In this document: one piece after another, positions 11,186 through 22,981 of the stretch | Numbering within the stretch: position 1 is the stretch's first letter | Layout: each line of letters begins with the position of its first letter | Assembly: GCF_947623445.1 (NCBI RefSeq) | Contig: NC_135244.1 | Location: 18,228,860-18,292,859, forward strand | DNA from: Clavelina lepadiformis | Taxonomy: Eukaryota > Chordata > Ascidiacea > Aplousobranchia > Clavelinidae | Direction: 5' to 3' | DNA length: 64,000 bases | Made by a program: the position numbers and the translations under genes | The notes under the pieces: model-generated | Seen by the model: only the letters and a program-made list of their open reading frames with translations | Told to the model about the DNA's origin: nothing | The model's database searches: none

Positions 11186-13314
11186 AATTGGCGAGCGCGC
11201 CAGGATCTACCGTCACTCGAGAGATTTCGAGCCTCACTACCCGGATATGGCTTTCAACCTGATGATGACACCACCTCGTTTCAATTCAGGTGATGATCTA
11301 TCCGAGTTTTTGAAAGTTTTTAATTCATATTGTGGCAGCGTTGACGCATCCGACGACGTAAAAAGACACCTTTTTTTGGACACAATCGACCGAGACCTTA
11401 AATGGAAGATCCAGGGGAAGGACAAAAATATCTACGACATATCTTACAAGACGTTGGTTGAGCGAGCTTTTGAAGCAATCAACGGCGCAGAATTCTCGCA
11501 CACATTGCGCTTGGAACTGATCCAACGCGTACAACTGCCTCAGGAAGACGCACGGAATTTCGTCTTCGCGCTGAAAGCCCTCGGCGACCGATGCTACCCC
11601 GAGGATGAAGACAGCCAACTGAAGAACGAACTACTTTATTTATGCCTGATCAAAGGCTTGAGAGACAAGCAATTGGCTAGCAGCATTCCGGCAACTCTCA
11701 GGTACGAACGTAACTTCATGGAAGCGGCCGACGTCATTTTTAAGACTATCCCCCAGGTATGCCTATCTGTTGGAGTGGAATCGATTCAAACCTATTCGGC
11801 GATACCTTCTACTACGGATGTGTCTGCCATCCTAAACAAACTGAAAGATATAGAGCGGGAAACAAAATGGTATCGCGAACGCAATTCTGACGCAATCTCG
11901 GAATTAAGAGGCACCCTGAGGACGGTCAACGATCGAATGAATGCAGCTTTGTGCAATTCTGTATACCGAGATGACAATCAATGCTTGTCAACCAACAACG
12001 CCCGACGCCGCCGCAAGTGTTTTGGATGCGGTTCATTAAGACACCTTGTAAGGGAGTGTCCAAAACGTATTCGAAACCTCGATATTTCTACTCACAGCAA
12101 TTGCAAAGGCCGACGGGCGTCTACGCCAATGAATAATTTAACAGAGGAGACTGCGATTAAATTGGAAAATGTTGTTGTCACTGGACACGAAGAAAGCGCA
12201 GATTTACATCGTTTTGTAACTATAGTTTTCCGAGATACGCCAGTGTGTGCTTTGGTGGATACCGGTGCCAGCGTCTCCCTCATTAAGAAATCATTCTGGG
12301 ATGGGTTGAGCTCTGCCGAAAAAGGTCCCTTGTCAGCCTCCCCGAAGGGTACACGTTTCGTCGGAGCCGGAGGTAGTGATTTATCCATATTGGGTAAAGG
12401 AGAAATAGAAGTTCCTCTGCTAACACAGCCAATCATCCCAAAATGCAATGAAGTTTTCATAACGGATTCTGAGGTTGTTCCAGCTTCCTCCGAAATTCGC
12501 GTGTTGGCCAAGCTCACTAATCACGTTGGCGGAGATGACTTCTCGCCCTCTCCAGTGTTTGTGGAGCGGGATGTTGAACTCAACGCAATTCAGGACAGCA
12601 CTGGAGTTTCTCCGCATCTGCATGAAATAGACGCTCTTCGCGACCGATTGCTGTTAGCAGATCAAGTTACCGATGAGGTTCTCGGTGAACAACGTGCAAA
12701 GATGAAGAGACATCACGACAAGCAATGCCGCGGCAAAGAGATCTCAGTCGGAGACCGTGTCCTCCTGAACAACCCGGCCGTTCCTGTCGATAGATGCCGG
12801 AAATTCCATTTACCCTATAAAGGGCCTTATAAAGTAGTGAGAAAAGTCGGCCAAGTCAACTACCAAGTTGAAGATGACCACGGAAAAAAGCAAACGGTCC
12901 ACTACAATCGTAAGAAGAGGGTGTCCAAGGACGTGAATAGGTTGGAGGAATCTGTCGAATCTCAGGAAGGTAACAACGCTCCCATCCGAGACGAGTCAAG
13001 CCCAATGAAGTGCCATGTGCGGGTTCCAAGGTCAAAGTCGCAGGGGCCACGATCGGCCCCTATTAGTGAAAATAGGACAATAATGGACGCTGTTCCCGAC
13101 TTGGGTACCGAATCGATCAATGATCGACCCAAGCGAACGAGGCAACCGACACGATTTTACCCTGACCACGATCAATCGGTTTGAACACTTTTTAATCATT
13201 TCGCACAGTTTTCGTTTGAATTTTATCTTAGCTTTTATTCCGGTAGCAGTCTCAATTTTTTATATATTATTTTGTCTCGCTGACCCAGACGTAAGAATTT
13301 TAACGTGGGGGGTG

Positions 13315-13850
13315 TGTGGCGAAATAATATTTCGCACTATTGTTTGTTTGTTTTTCGTGCATCTTCCCACGCTTTTGTTATCTTTAGTTATCAGTTAACT
13401 TTTATTCTGTTTGTTATTTCTCTTGATGATCTGATTTTATTGATTTCGCTTGTCCACTGTTTTTTCACGTTGTTTATACCGCCTCAAGTGTTTCGATGTG
13501 GTCCAGTGCAGATTCATGCGTGTCCTGTTTTCGGTTGGTTTCCCGCATGGGCTTCGGGCGGGAGAGATGAGCTGGCGAGAAAAAGGTGGCTTTCATGGCA
13601 GTCGTGGCATGGGCGGTTAGGAAGAGGACCTGTCGTGGATGTTGGTCACTCAGAACTGCCCTGGTTGCTTTATTATATTTTACCATTTTGATTGTAAAAC
13701 GTGTGCACCGTAAGTCAAGCCCCAAAAGCGGAGTGGAGTGCTTTTAATCTGATATCGAAATACAATCTCACTACGTTAAAAGAGGCTTGTTGGCTTTGAG
13801 TGGGCCGTGAAAGCGGTGGAGAAGGACCTGGCAATAGAAAATCTGTAACA
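13315..13850 (+). repeat. 3' LTR of the Ty3/gypsy-like fossil
   Basis: This is a 536-base direct repeat of the 5' LTR, starting TGTGGCG and ending GTAACA, followed by the target duplication GGTT. It serves as the empty-site control for the element nested in the 5' LTR. Confidence 0.9.
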
Positions 13851-15348
13851 GGTTCAACAATCAAATGACGATGGTCAGTTATGTTCCCAAAAAGAATAAA
13901 GCTGTGGTACTATTGAGCACAATGCATCACGATATAAGCATTGACGAAGAAGACCCAAAAAAGAGGCCTGAGATCATCAGGTTTTATAACAAGACAAAGA
14001 TTGGTGTTAACTTGGTTGACCAAATGGTTCAAACATACACTTGCAAACGACAAACCCGCCGATGGCCTCTAGTTCTCTTTTACAATCTGCTCGACATCGC
14101 AGCTCTAAATGCATATACCATATTCAGACAAGTATATCCTGATTATCAGAGTGGACAAGGTTCAAAGCGACGAGGTTTCATAACAGATCTTGCTAACTGC
14201 CTCATTTTGCCCCACATGATGACAAGACAGAAAATTCCTCAACTCCACAGAGCCACAAGAGAGGCTATGGTGAGATGTGGCTTAGCTTTTCGAAGTACAT
14301 CCCTGCAAACAGCAAACACGTTGCAGAAGAGGAAGCGGTGTTCCTTATGTCCACACGCAAAGGATAAGAAAGTTGCAAAATGTTGCTCAAGATGTTGCAG
14401 ACCCGTGTGCCCAGAACACAGCGTGACCATGATCACATGCAACAAATGCAGTGAATGAATCAGGCTATGCGTTGTAATGTGAACTGTTCTGGACTTTTCT
14501 TTCATTTTCTCATCGACTTCTTTATACTGTTTTTCGTCGGTTGTTTCATTAAAATGCAGCAAAAACTCTAGATATGTCATCATAACGCCAATGGAAGAGA
14601 CAAGGAAAGAACAAAAAGAAAAATATTTAAAGTCTTTAAAATAGAATTGCATGTAATAGCAATACGGGTCAAAATGACCCCTGTTATGCATTAGCGTAAG
14701 TTTTTTTGTGTGTGCATTCTAGGGTTAATACATGCAGATGCTAAAGATAACATTGTTATATTCAATCTAAACGCATTGCCTGTCGTGTAACGTATAGTTC
14801 TCACACCTTCATCCGAACTTTATTCAAATGCCAGTCGTTACGTGTTTCGATTTTGCAGTGTGATGTCATAATTACCTCCACATCCTTCATAATTAATTTG
14901 TGATACATTTTAGCAACGCAGTAAAGGTTCAACTATACTAAATGTGGTTGAAAAATTCTTTTTGCGCTAAACTTCCTGACAGTTTTTTTGGTTTAAGGTT
15001 CGCTTTTTTTAGCAGTTGCCCATTACTTTAAGGATCATTCAAAACCTAGTTAATTACTAAAAACGAAATAACGCCTCGGGTTGTAATTAACTACAAACAG
15101 TGTTTTCCATTCACATTGCCAACCTTTAAACAACAGTGTTTCCAACTTCGCATACTTTGAACCTAATGAAATTTGTCACAACGACAACCCCTTTTTGCAG
15201 CATTATAGGCTCTATTGTAGTATAAGAAGTTTCAAGTAATTTGCCTGGAAACACTTTTGATCAATTTATCAGAGCTGCAGACATTTTGCTAGTTGCATAG
15301 TAAGCTAACAGTGTTCCAGGGCAAGTTAACGTTGAATACAATACCAGC

Positions 15349-18300
15349 ATGAAGATAATAGTTGCCGGCTCTCCTAAAACCGGAACGAAAACAGTAGCTG
15401 CTGCACTGAGAGAATTGGATTATGAAGTGTATGAGTTTATGGATCATTTCTGGTATCATGAGAAGGAATGGAAGAAAATATTTTCTAAAGGAGGTTCCAT
15501 TAACGATTTCAAGCAAATGTATCAAGATATAGATGTTGTTACTGATGGTCCAAGTTACCTCTTTTGGGAAGAAATACATAAAGCCTTTCCAGAAGCAAAG
15601 GTATAAGACTGTGTACAGATTATATATATAATCATATTTGATTATGTCACCAAGTTTCACATTTGGTGATTCTTTGTGTATTAACCATGCTAACAGGTGT
15701 GATGTGTTTTTAGGTGTATATTAAGATGTATTCTACCCATATTGTTGAGCAATACTTTGATACATTTTGACTACGTGTTTGGTATTAATAACACAGGCCA
15801 ACAAAAAAATTTTTTTTTCAAAAGGCATGATATGTTAGATCGATTTAGGGCAGGGGTCGGCAACCTTTTTGAGCCGCGGGCCAATTTGATAAAATAAAAT
15901 ATACTGGCGGGCCGTAACTGCCGGGACAGCTTTTCTGAAACGCGAATATCTTACCCTTAAATCAGGGGTTGGCAACCTTTTGCTAGTCACGGGCCAAATG
16001 TCGAGCGTACAACTCTTTGGCGGGCCGGAATTTTCATTAATACTATAATTGCTAAATGCTAACACTACAGTTTGAAACTCAATAAGACACGGCGGGCCGT
16101 ATTCTTGTGATAACTAATTAATATGTCTCGGGCCGGACGATTTCGCATGGCGGGCCGGATCCGGCCCGCGGGCCGTAGGTTGCCGACCCCTGATTTAGGG
16201 GTATATCAGGGGCGCTGAGTCCGAAAATGCCATTACTTTTGCTGAACTGGCTCTAGTTTTTGAGATATTGCTTTTTCCTAAATACGCCATGAAAAGTTAC
16301 AAATGTATGCTAGTGAGTAACGTAGGTTAACAAAAACTGAAGCCATGTGAAGCAGCTATTTAGTTTTGCCCAAATGTTGAGTTGTCTGGCACAAATTTCT
16401 CGCTTGAGAGGTAAATAAGACCTTAGATTAGTTTATATCATCTCCCATCAAGCACTAACATAAGCCTTAACATCAACACATAGCATAACATTCTTGATTC
16501 GGCAACAAAAATAACGTTTTACCGGGACAGAGAAGAAATGTTAATGCAATTTTTCTCTCAAGAAGATAATTTTGTGTACTGTAAAAACATCGAAGGACTT
16601 CTTTCATCTATGGGTCTACTTGGGTATAAACCAGAAGAATGGAGGTCATTCATTGACAGCTCCAAAAAAGGCTTGAAATGTGTGCTACTTCACAACGAAA
16701 ATAAGTTTGCCTGTGTTCCAATTGGCCACTCAGTCGTTTTAAAGGAACACTACCAAAGTGTAAAGATGATCTTGAAGAAACTTTCTTATACTGAGCATAA
16801 CTGGGAGATATGCGTTGATTTGAAAATGTTCAACTTTCTCTTAGGACAACAAGGCGGCTACACCAAGTATCCCTGCTTTATTTGTTACTGGGATAGTCGG
16901 GCCACTGATCAACGCTGGATTAAAAAGGAATGGCCCATACGTGAACAGCTTGTGCACGAAGATAAAAACATTGTAAATGAACCTTTGGTCATTTGTGATC
17001 GCATCATTTTACCCACATTGCACATCAAACTGGGTTTGATGAAACAATTTGTCAAGGCCTTAGATTAGATAAAGATGGTGCTTGTTTTGATCACCTGTGC
17101 AAAGTATTTCCTGGTCTTAGTATTGAAACGCTGAAAGCAGGAATTTTTGATGGGCCACAAATACGAAAATTAATTTAATATTAAGTTTTTCCATCACATA
17201 TGACTGAAGTTGAGAAGGCAGCCTGGCACTCTTTCGTTGCAGTTGTAAAAGGATTTCTTGGAAACACAAAAGCAAGCAACTATGTGGATCTCATAGAAGT
17301 AAAGGTTACAAACTTTCAAGCTCTTGGATCAAGGATGAGCATAAAAGTTCACTATCTATTCAGTTACTTGGATCGCTTCCCTGAAAACCTTGGAAATATG
17401 AGTGAGGAACAAGGTGAAAGGTTTCACCAAGATATCAAGGTAGATGTGATACTCGCATGATGGCAGATTACTGCTGGGGCCTAATGCGAAGCTATTCACA
17501 ACCAGACTACAGGCGAAAGTCGTACAAGAGAACTTTCCTGCAGATGACTCTAGCTAATTTGAGCAATTAACTAGAGTGCATCTAAGAACTTCACTAATGC
17601 ACATCCTGAGATGGGTATATTTTTTCGTATAGTGTATTGTTTTGAATACTCCGTGGCAAATAAAAAAATTGATTGCTTGTTTATTTCGTCTGTTTTTACA
17701 AATTGTCGTCTTTCTTGTGTTGGCTTAGGCATACTTGGTTTGTTATTACCAAATTACTGCTATTTATTGTTCACTTCAAGCAAGTTTTAATGTGGTATTG
17801 GAAGCTTAGTCTCACACATTGCAATATGTTAAGAGAATCTGTTGAAAAGACGAATAAATAGGGCATTTTTTGTGTTGAATATACGGAAAAGAATAGACTT
17901 ATGCAGCACTTCTTCATTTAGCTAATCTCATTGTGTCTTTAGCTTTTGCTCATTCTTGTGGTTTTAGTGCAGATAGACTTACAACAACATTTAATATAGG
18001 CTGTTCCTTAAGATTAAATGCAACCTACGTTCAAAATTAAAAGGTACCAAAAATATCAAAATTCGCTAATATCTTAAAAACTAGAGCCAATTTGCAAAAA
18101 CTAATGGCATTTTCGAGCTCAGCGCCCCTGATATACCCTAAAATCGTTCTTACCTTCCATGCCAAAATTGTTTTTGTTGGCCAGTGTAATTAATTCATCG
18201 ATATGCCACTTGTGATTTTTCATCGTTTTTAGAAATTTTTCTACACACGTACACGATTTGACTTTGACTTGACTTTACACGATTTTGACATTGTGACTAG

Positions 18301-19523
18301 CCGTACAAGTGGGGAAAAATTGGCGATTTTTTGCAAAGAAGTAAATACTGCACTGTACCTTACTGTAGTCACGCCATATTGCTCCGCATCAGTCCCGTCT
18401 GCGTGCGTATTACGTGTACATACATACCAATATTTTTCACGATCTTGTTTGTCTTGTTCTTTGCCGTAGTGTACGCGAAAACATCAAATTACGCGGCAGT
18501 ATGCAGTTACTGCGATAAAATACCATACATTTTAAAAAAATAGCCGCTTCTTGAGTTTGTGTATACGATCTTCTAGTAAGTTGGTACGAATTATAAAGCA
18601 AGGAAGTCTCATAAATGCTTTTTTACCAACCAAGCAACCTGCTTAACTTTTACCAATGCATTTTTCTGTAAAATGTGAAACGAAATTGCTGCTTTTCATT
18701 CAGATCATACTTATGGTGAGAGACGAAGACTCATGGTGCGAAAGTGCACTTGAGCAATACAGAAGAATCCGGAATCATCCTGGTTTTATAATTTCGTGCT
18801 TTACTCCAATCGGCTGGAAAATGTCTCGTTTCCTTCAAATGACGAGTAGGTTCTTCGTATTTTTCCGCTCTAATTCTTAACCTTTTGATTGCTCCGTGTA
18901 AGATTGTATGGATATTTTGCCATTAAATGATTACGTTTTTTCTGTAGTTGTTGTGTTCTAGTAATGGCCATGCATGGAGTGCTGGAGTCGTACCCAGTAA
19001 CCTTCAACTCGCATCTCAACGAAATGGTTCTCCGGAAATCATACCGCCAGCATACGCAGTACTGCTTACAGGTTGTCACATTTACGAACTTTTCTATAGC
19101 TACGGTTTATTGCTTGAATAGACCTTATATTTTTGGTTGATGATAGGCGAAACATTCGATGAATCAACCAAACAATCATTTTCAAAAATAAGATTCTTCT
19201 TAAATTTTCAGTTATCTTAACATTTTGACCCTTTCCGTCACAGCAGATATATCAATGAAATAAGTAACTTTTAGAATGCTCCGAAAGACAAACTTCTTGT
19301 GTACAACATTGAAACTGGATGGGAACCACTCTGCATTTTTCTCGGGAAAGATATTCCCGAAAAATCATTTCCACATAAGAGTAAACAACTTGATTTTGTG
19401 GACGATCGACATTTATCGCATCCATATACCAATCGCGTTCAGCGGGAACTATTGATCGTGCTGTGTTTGCTGGTGGTGATAATTGCTTTTGGAGTTTATG
19501 ACGTAGCTGCAATTGCCTTTTGA
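15349..19523 (+). CDS. Tail-anchored sulfotransferase-like protein, array gene 4
   Basis: Four exons: 15349-15600, 18704-18845, 18962-19071 and 19275-19523, phases 0, 1, 0, giving 250 residues. Layout and sequence follow the gene at 1437. The P-loop differs: G-S-P-K-T-G-T-K-T instead of G-F-S-K-T-G-T-K-T, the only visible change in that motif in the array. Exon 2 keeps V-R-D-E-D-S-W. The last exon ends in a hydrophobic helix (L-L-I-V-L-C-L-L-V-V-I-I-A-F) and a short tail V-A-A-I-A-F. Intron 1 is about 3.1 kb instead of about 0.9 kb because a DNA transposon sits in it at 15792-18186. The 5' flank is split by the piggyBac-type insertion, so its distal promoter lies more than 5 kb away. Function in PAPS-dependent sulfation is inferred from the family. 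Confidence 0.85.
15851..16192. mobile_element. hAT-type miniature element nested in the CACTG transposon
   Basis: The ends are CAGGGGTCGGCAACC and GGTTGCCGACCCCTG, with a perfect 8-bp target duplication ATTTAGGG at 15843-15850 and 16193-16200. The interior is rich in GGCCCGCGG-type blocks and holds a second, internal copy of the CAGGGGTTGGCAACC motif near 15963. It is non-coding. Confidence 0.9.
16496..17570 (+). pseudogene. Transposase-like gene of the CACTG-ended element, degraded
   Basis: The first block (open at 16538-17068) contains I-D-S-S-K-K-G-L-K-C-V-L-L-H, I-C-V-D-L-K-M-F-N-F-L-L-G-Q-Q, a C-F-I-C-Y-W-D motif, and L-H-I-K-L-G-L-M-K-Q-F-V-K-A-L. The second (17200-17460) has S-I-K-V-H-Y-L-F and E-E-Q-G-E-R-F-H-Q-D-I-K, and a third fragment reads M-A-D-Y-C-W. 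From memory, these match a transposase-like protein common in invertebrate genomes and often left unnamed in annotations; the acidic residues in V-D-L-K and the E-R-F-H-Q-D block could be catalytic. Frameshifts at about 17066 and 17455 break the frame, and the N-terminal zinc-finger part is absent here (it is seen at 44152-44440). Inactive. Confidence 0.65.
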
Positions 19524-19990
19524 TTTAAAAATTGATTGACTTGTTTTCCTAAATAACAAACTGTTTTTTCACGTTTTTCTTTGGAATTTGGTGCGATTTT
19601 AGTTTAAGCAATTTGGAGTTTAGAGCTTATAAGCTTGATATATAAGATCAATAAAACAAGGAAACGACACGCAAGTAACGAACGGGGAGAAAGCGGCTAA
19701 GCCAAGAGGACTCTATTTTATTCATCAATCATATCACAGAAAACAAACATTAATAGTGTTATAAGCATTAAATGATTTTTTTCTTTGTGGTACCATCCTA
19801 TATTTTTTTACAGACCACACATAAAATGGAACACAGTATAATTACATACCAAGTGGTTGCAATAAAAGCCACGAATGCAGGTATAAACGTTTTATTAAAA
19901 AAGCGCTAACATGTTTCGAACAAGAGTTGTTCTTTATGAAAGCTGGAATGAATTACAATTAAATCAAAACTGGTCATTAGATAGTTTGAA
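19524..19990 (+). other. 3' flank of array gene 4, duplicated
   Basis: This stretch is homologous to 3424-4000 downstream of the gene at 1437, with small indels. No gene is seen. Similarity fades near 19990, where Penelope-like sequence of a different part begins. Confidence 0.6.
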
Positions 19991-20640
19991 ACTTGTCACG
20001 CACTGCAAATCTGCCGGAATTTGTTCCAACTGAAAACCCCAAACCTACGTTCGGAAACAAAAGAACGTATAAACAACTCGGTTATTGTCAACCAACTTCA
20101 GCTAATTAAATCAAAAATCTGGATAACGAATCATCAATATGAAGTCAAACGTCTAGACATCAATTCCCGTCTCAGCTTCGTGGAAAAGCAGACCTTCAGC
20201 CACCTATACTCAGCAAGGTGATTCATCACAACTGTGGTTAAGTACTAGCGTAACTAGACGCTCACTACAAGGAATTCTTGGACTTATTACTCAACCAACG
20301 ATTCGCATCACCAGACTGCATATACAATTTTAGCAAACGACGACTGGACATTCGTAAACTTAATGTACTACGCTGTGGTCTCAAGCTTCATGTCCTTTCA
20401 GAAAGAATAGACAACAATGACGTAAGAACTGAAGTTGAGAAAAGGATATACACGGCTGCAAATATATTCAAGGTACCATTAGATTGTATTTTTCGTAATA
20501 AAATTAAATTTATGCATTTTAAAACTTTTCAAGAAAATAGTAACGCCGCTTGCAATATAATACGTAACGCTGCTCCAGAATCCAAATTATTAGCTGTAAT
20601 ATATGATTAGCCACCTTTGTTTGTCTATTTGATATTTAAA
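19991..20640 (+). mobile_element. Possible Penelope-like element, N-terminal coding fragment
   Basis: Two open stretches (about 20021-20221 and 20278-20610) give an alpha-helical, basic peptide with N-F-S-K-R-R-L-D then L-R-C-G-L-K-L-H-V-L. This resembles the N-terminal region that precedes the reverse transcriptase in Penelope-like proteins. The fragment runs on the + strand, opposite to the fragments at 4205 and 8092, so it is a separate insertion or an inverted relic. No RT motif is present. The assignment rests on pattern recognition only. Confidence 0.4.
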
Positions 20641-22981
20641 TTTCTGAGAGAACATTAACAGCATTCACAAACAACCAGAGACTCAGCAAACAGCCCAGCC
20701 GGCAGAGTGGCAGATGTTTGACCAACGATCTGTACTGTACAAGACAAAACCGATTCGACCTATTTGGCACCAAGTTCACCTATCATTGTCTCTTCCAAAC
20801 CAAATGCATTTTTTTAGGAAGTAGCAGCTGCATAAGTCACTTAAAATATTAGCAGTTTTCCACACGTCTAAAGTTTTTCAACATAATTACGCATTTATTT
20901 CGATATATCCTCTGAAGAGCTGCCTTCACAATGTTTATTCAAGGCACTGACAGAAGCACGTATTTTTAAGCACATTTTAGCACGTATTTTTCGACCAGGT
21001 AAAAAATATCAAAGGTAAAAATATCATTATCTCGATATACTTTATAATAGTCTATCTCTATACCATGCAATGGTTCCTTTCCAGGGTGCTGCGACACCCT
21101 GGAGTGCCATTTCCAATACTAAGGGTGCCGCGAGTTTTCTTACTCTATATTTATATCAGCTGTGACTCCGGCACTCGGGCGTAAATTTCATAAAATGAAC
21201 GGATACTTGCTTGCATTGGCGACAAGCAACCAGCTCACCATGTTCTTCACTATATGGTCTTTTTTTATAACAATACAACCGATAAAGGATAAAAAGTCGC
21301 AAACACGAAAAATTGGTTGGACGCAAAGAAAGAAAGCCTAGAGCCCAAAATCGGATTTGTGAGAAAGCATGGCCCAATGGCCCAATGCCCCCACTAAACA
21401 TACTAGGGGGTGGACCTGGTAATAGGTTGTGGCTGGGCTTAAAGGGTACATCATAATAGCGCTCACCCTGTTTTCACACATTTATTTTCAAAACTGAAGG
21501 GGTCTGCAGGTCCATCCGGCCCACTCTGTTCTGCTATCTAGGTCGGGTATTATATTTGGGATCATTATGGCATGTTCGCTCGTGCTGCGATAGGTGTTTG
21601 AGAAGTGCATGGCTTTTCTTTGTGGTGAATGTATTGGCTACATTCCCTCAAACAAAAGTGTATTTGATTACGCGTGTCAAGTTTAGTTGCTCTTCAACTG
21701 AATTCTATTGAAATAAATACACTTGCGAAAGCTTATATCAGAAATTTAGAAAGTTAAATGCTTAAGCAACAAGCAATTCAAATCCGGTAGGAATCGTCCT
21801 CATCTCGCCATTCCACAGTTCAAGTTGGAATTACCTGTACGTTATTAATTGAAGTTAACCAGCTGGTAATGTATGGCAGGGACGTCGTTTCAAGGGCGGG
21901 CATCGTGGCAACAGTGTTATGTGTTAACTAACTGTTACCAAAATTATTACCAGAAGTTTGCTACTTATGATTAAGCAAGATTTAAAGAATGATTTGCGTG
22001 CTATCATCTGAGCCTTCATGAATAATTGCTAATAACGCTTCACAAAAATAGTGTCTGAGTTAGATTTTATATTCAACATATTATATTTTGTTACTGGCAC
22101 ACGACATGTCTGAACGTCATTGAATGACACACACCAAATAGCACATGAGAACATGAATGAAGCAAGCACCAAAAGGACTATCAAAAATACGGTAATTGCA
22201 TGACCCCAACTAAGGCTTAGTTACTAAGCTAATGATTGGCTAAAATCACAGCACACTGAAATCCGGTAATAATGACGCTGCCGGGAACACAGATGTAACA
22301 ATACGCAACAAAACATAGTTAAACACTTGGTGTTGACAGAGCGCAATTAATATAGCATTCCACACACGCGGTGAATCAGCACTCGTCACCACAAGAGGAC
22401 ATGACCCCCTCCAACTTTTGAACGATTATATTATCATAGTTTATCACAGTTGAAATTGTATTCTGTAACTGCCAACGCATATCATACTAAGCTTGTCCCG
22501 TTGGAAGTTTTCCAACAAACTAGGTCCGTGATGTATGGGGTTGTTGGGAAAGTTAACTTTTTACGAAACAAGTCCATAAACATGTTCGTACGTTCTGTAG
22601 AATGCTAGCACTGCACCATTAACACACTCTTGCAATATCAACAACTAGTTGGCTGGATATTTTAGGAATAAATAGTAATCGCTCTACTTTTTGGGTAAAA
22701 CTCAAGAATTCTTAGTAACCGGTAAACAATTTCACGTTTTGAATAAGGATCCGATAATAATCAAGTACAGTAACATCAATTGCAAATAAGTAACCAAAGA
22801 ACCCGTAACCAACTTCACGCCGTTTGTTTTTCCACCCGCCTCAATCTCATCTAAAATTACTCACCTTAAGTCAACTATATACTGTATAGTTGCAGTTCAT
22901 TGCTTAACAATTGCATCATGCATTTCATAAAAGTTGGTCGATATAATTATTATTTGTAGGGTTTCTCAAAAGCATTTAAAC
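20641..22981. other. Intergenic region, no recognised gene
   Basis: Nothing coding is convincing here. Near 21080-21150 there is a short GC-rich patch (GGTGCTGCGACACCCTGGAG) that looks like the end of a hAT-type repeat without a clear partner. The rest is AT-rich single-copy-looking DNA and the 3' flank of the - strand gene that ends at 22982. Confidence 0.5.

Larger units (their letters stand above)
10092..13850 (+). mobile_element. Ty3/gypsy-like LTR retrotransposon fossil, non-autonomous
   Basis: This LTR element is inserted in the piggyBac-type element with a 4-bp target duplication GGTT. Two LTRs (TG...CA, 536 bases each once a nested insertion is discounted) flank an internal region that starts with a likely primer-binding site (TGGCGAGCGCGCC, just after 11185). 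Parts seen in the internal region are a gag-like segment, a CCHC zinc knuckle (C-F-G-C-G...H...C), a retropepsin-like D-T-G-A-S stretch, and a segment resembling the integrase tail with a G-P-Y motif. The reverse-transcriptase and RNase H parts are not seen. It is broken, with about one major break. The LTRs differ at only about two positions, so the insertion is recent. Confidence 0.85.
9991..14458 (+). pseudogene. piggyBac transposase, C-terminal part, split by an LTR insertion
   Basis: Before the insertion (9991-10091) the frame reads K-L-T-I-V-G-T-M-K-K-C-K-R-E-I-P. After it (from 13855) the same frame resumes through M-V-S-Y-V-P-K-K-N-K and F-Y-N-K-T-K-I-G-V-N-L-V-D-Q-M, which contains the region of the third catalytic acid (normally D in K-G-G-V-D; here N). 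The frame ends with a cysteine-rich finger C-S-L-C-P-H, C-C-x2-C and C-x2-H at 14330-14455, as in PGBD4-like proteins. The N-terminal half with the first two catalytic acids is absent. It cannot act as a transposase. Confidence 0.85.
9579..14728 (+). mobile_element. piggyBac-type DNA transposon, with a nested LTR fossil
   Basis: The element is bounded by TTAA at 9579-9582 and 14725-14728. Its inverted ends read CCCTAGAA inward, followed by a subterminal A-A-C-A-G-G-G-G-T-C-A-A-A-A-T-G-A-C-C motif on both sides; the motif is repeated again near 9785. The homologous flank at about 5665-5710 has a single TTAA at this position, giving an exact empty site. Without the nested LTR fossil the element would be about 1.4 kb. 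It keeps only the C-terminal part of a transposase gene, so it is an internally deleted, non-autonomous copy. Confidence 0.9.
15792..18186 (+). mobile_element. CACTG-ended DNA transposon (CMC/CACTA-like) in an intron
   Basis: The element begins CACAGGCCAACAAAAA and ends TTTTTGTTGGCCAGTG. The inverted ends continue for over 100 bases and include a shared G-T-A-T-A-T-C-A-G-G-G-G-C-G-C-T-G-A-G block. It is flanked by a 3-bp duplication TAA. The matching intron at about 1893-1905 has the empty site with a single TAA. CAC termini with a 3-bp duplication suggest the CACTA/Mirage/Chapaev group, but that assignment is tentative. A hAT-type miniature element is nested at 15851-16192 and a decayed transposase gene lies at 16496-17570. 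Confidence 0.85.

Noticed and set aside
12092-12517. - strand reading frame inside the LTR fossil
   Set aside because: It is a shadow of the coding frame on the + strand; no recognisable protein.
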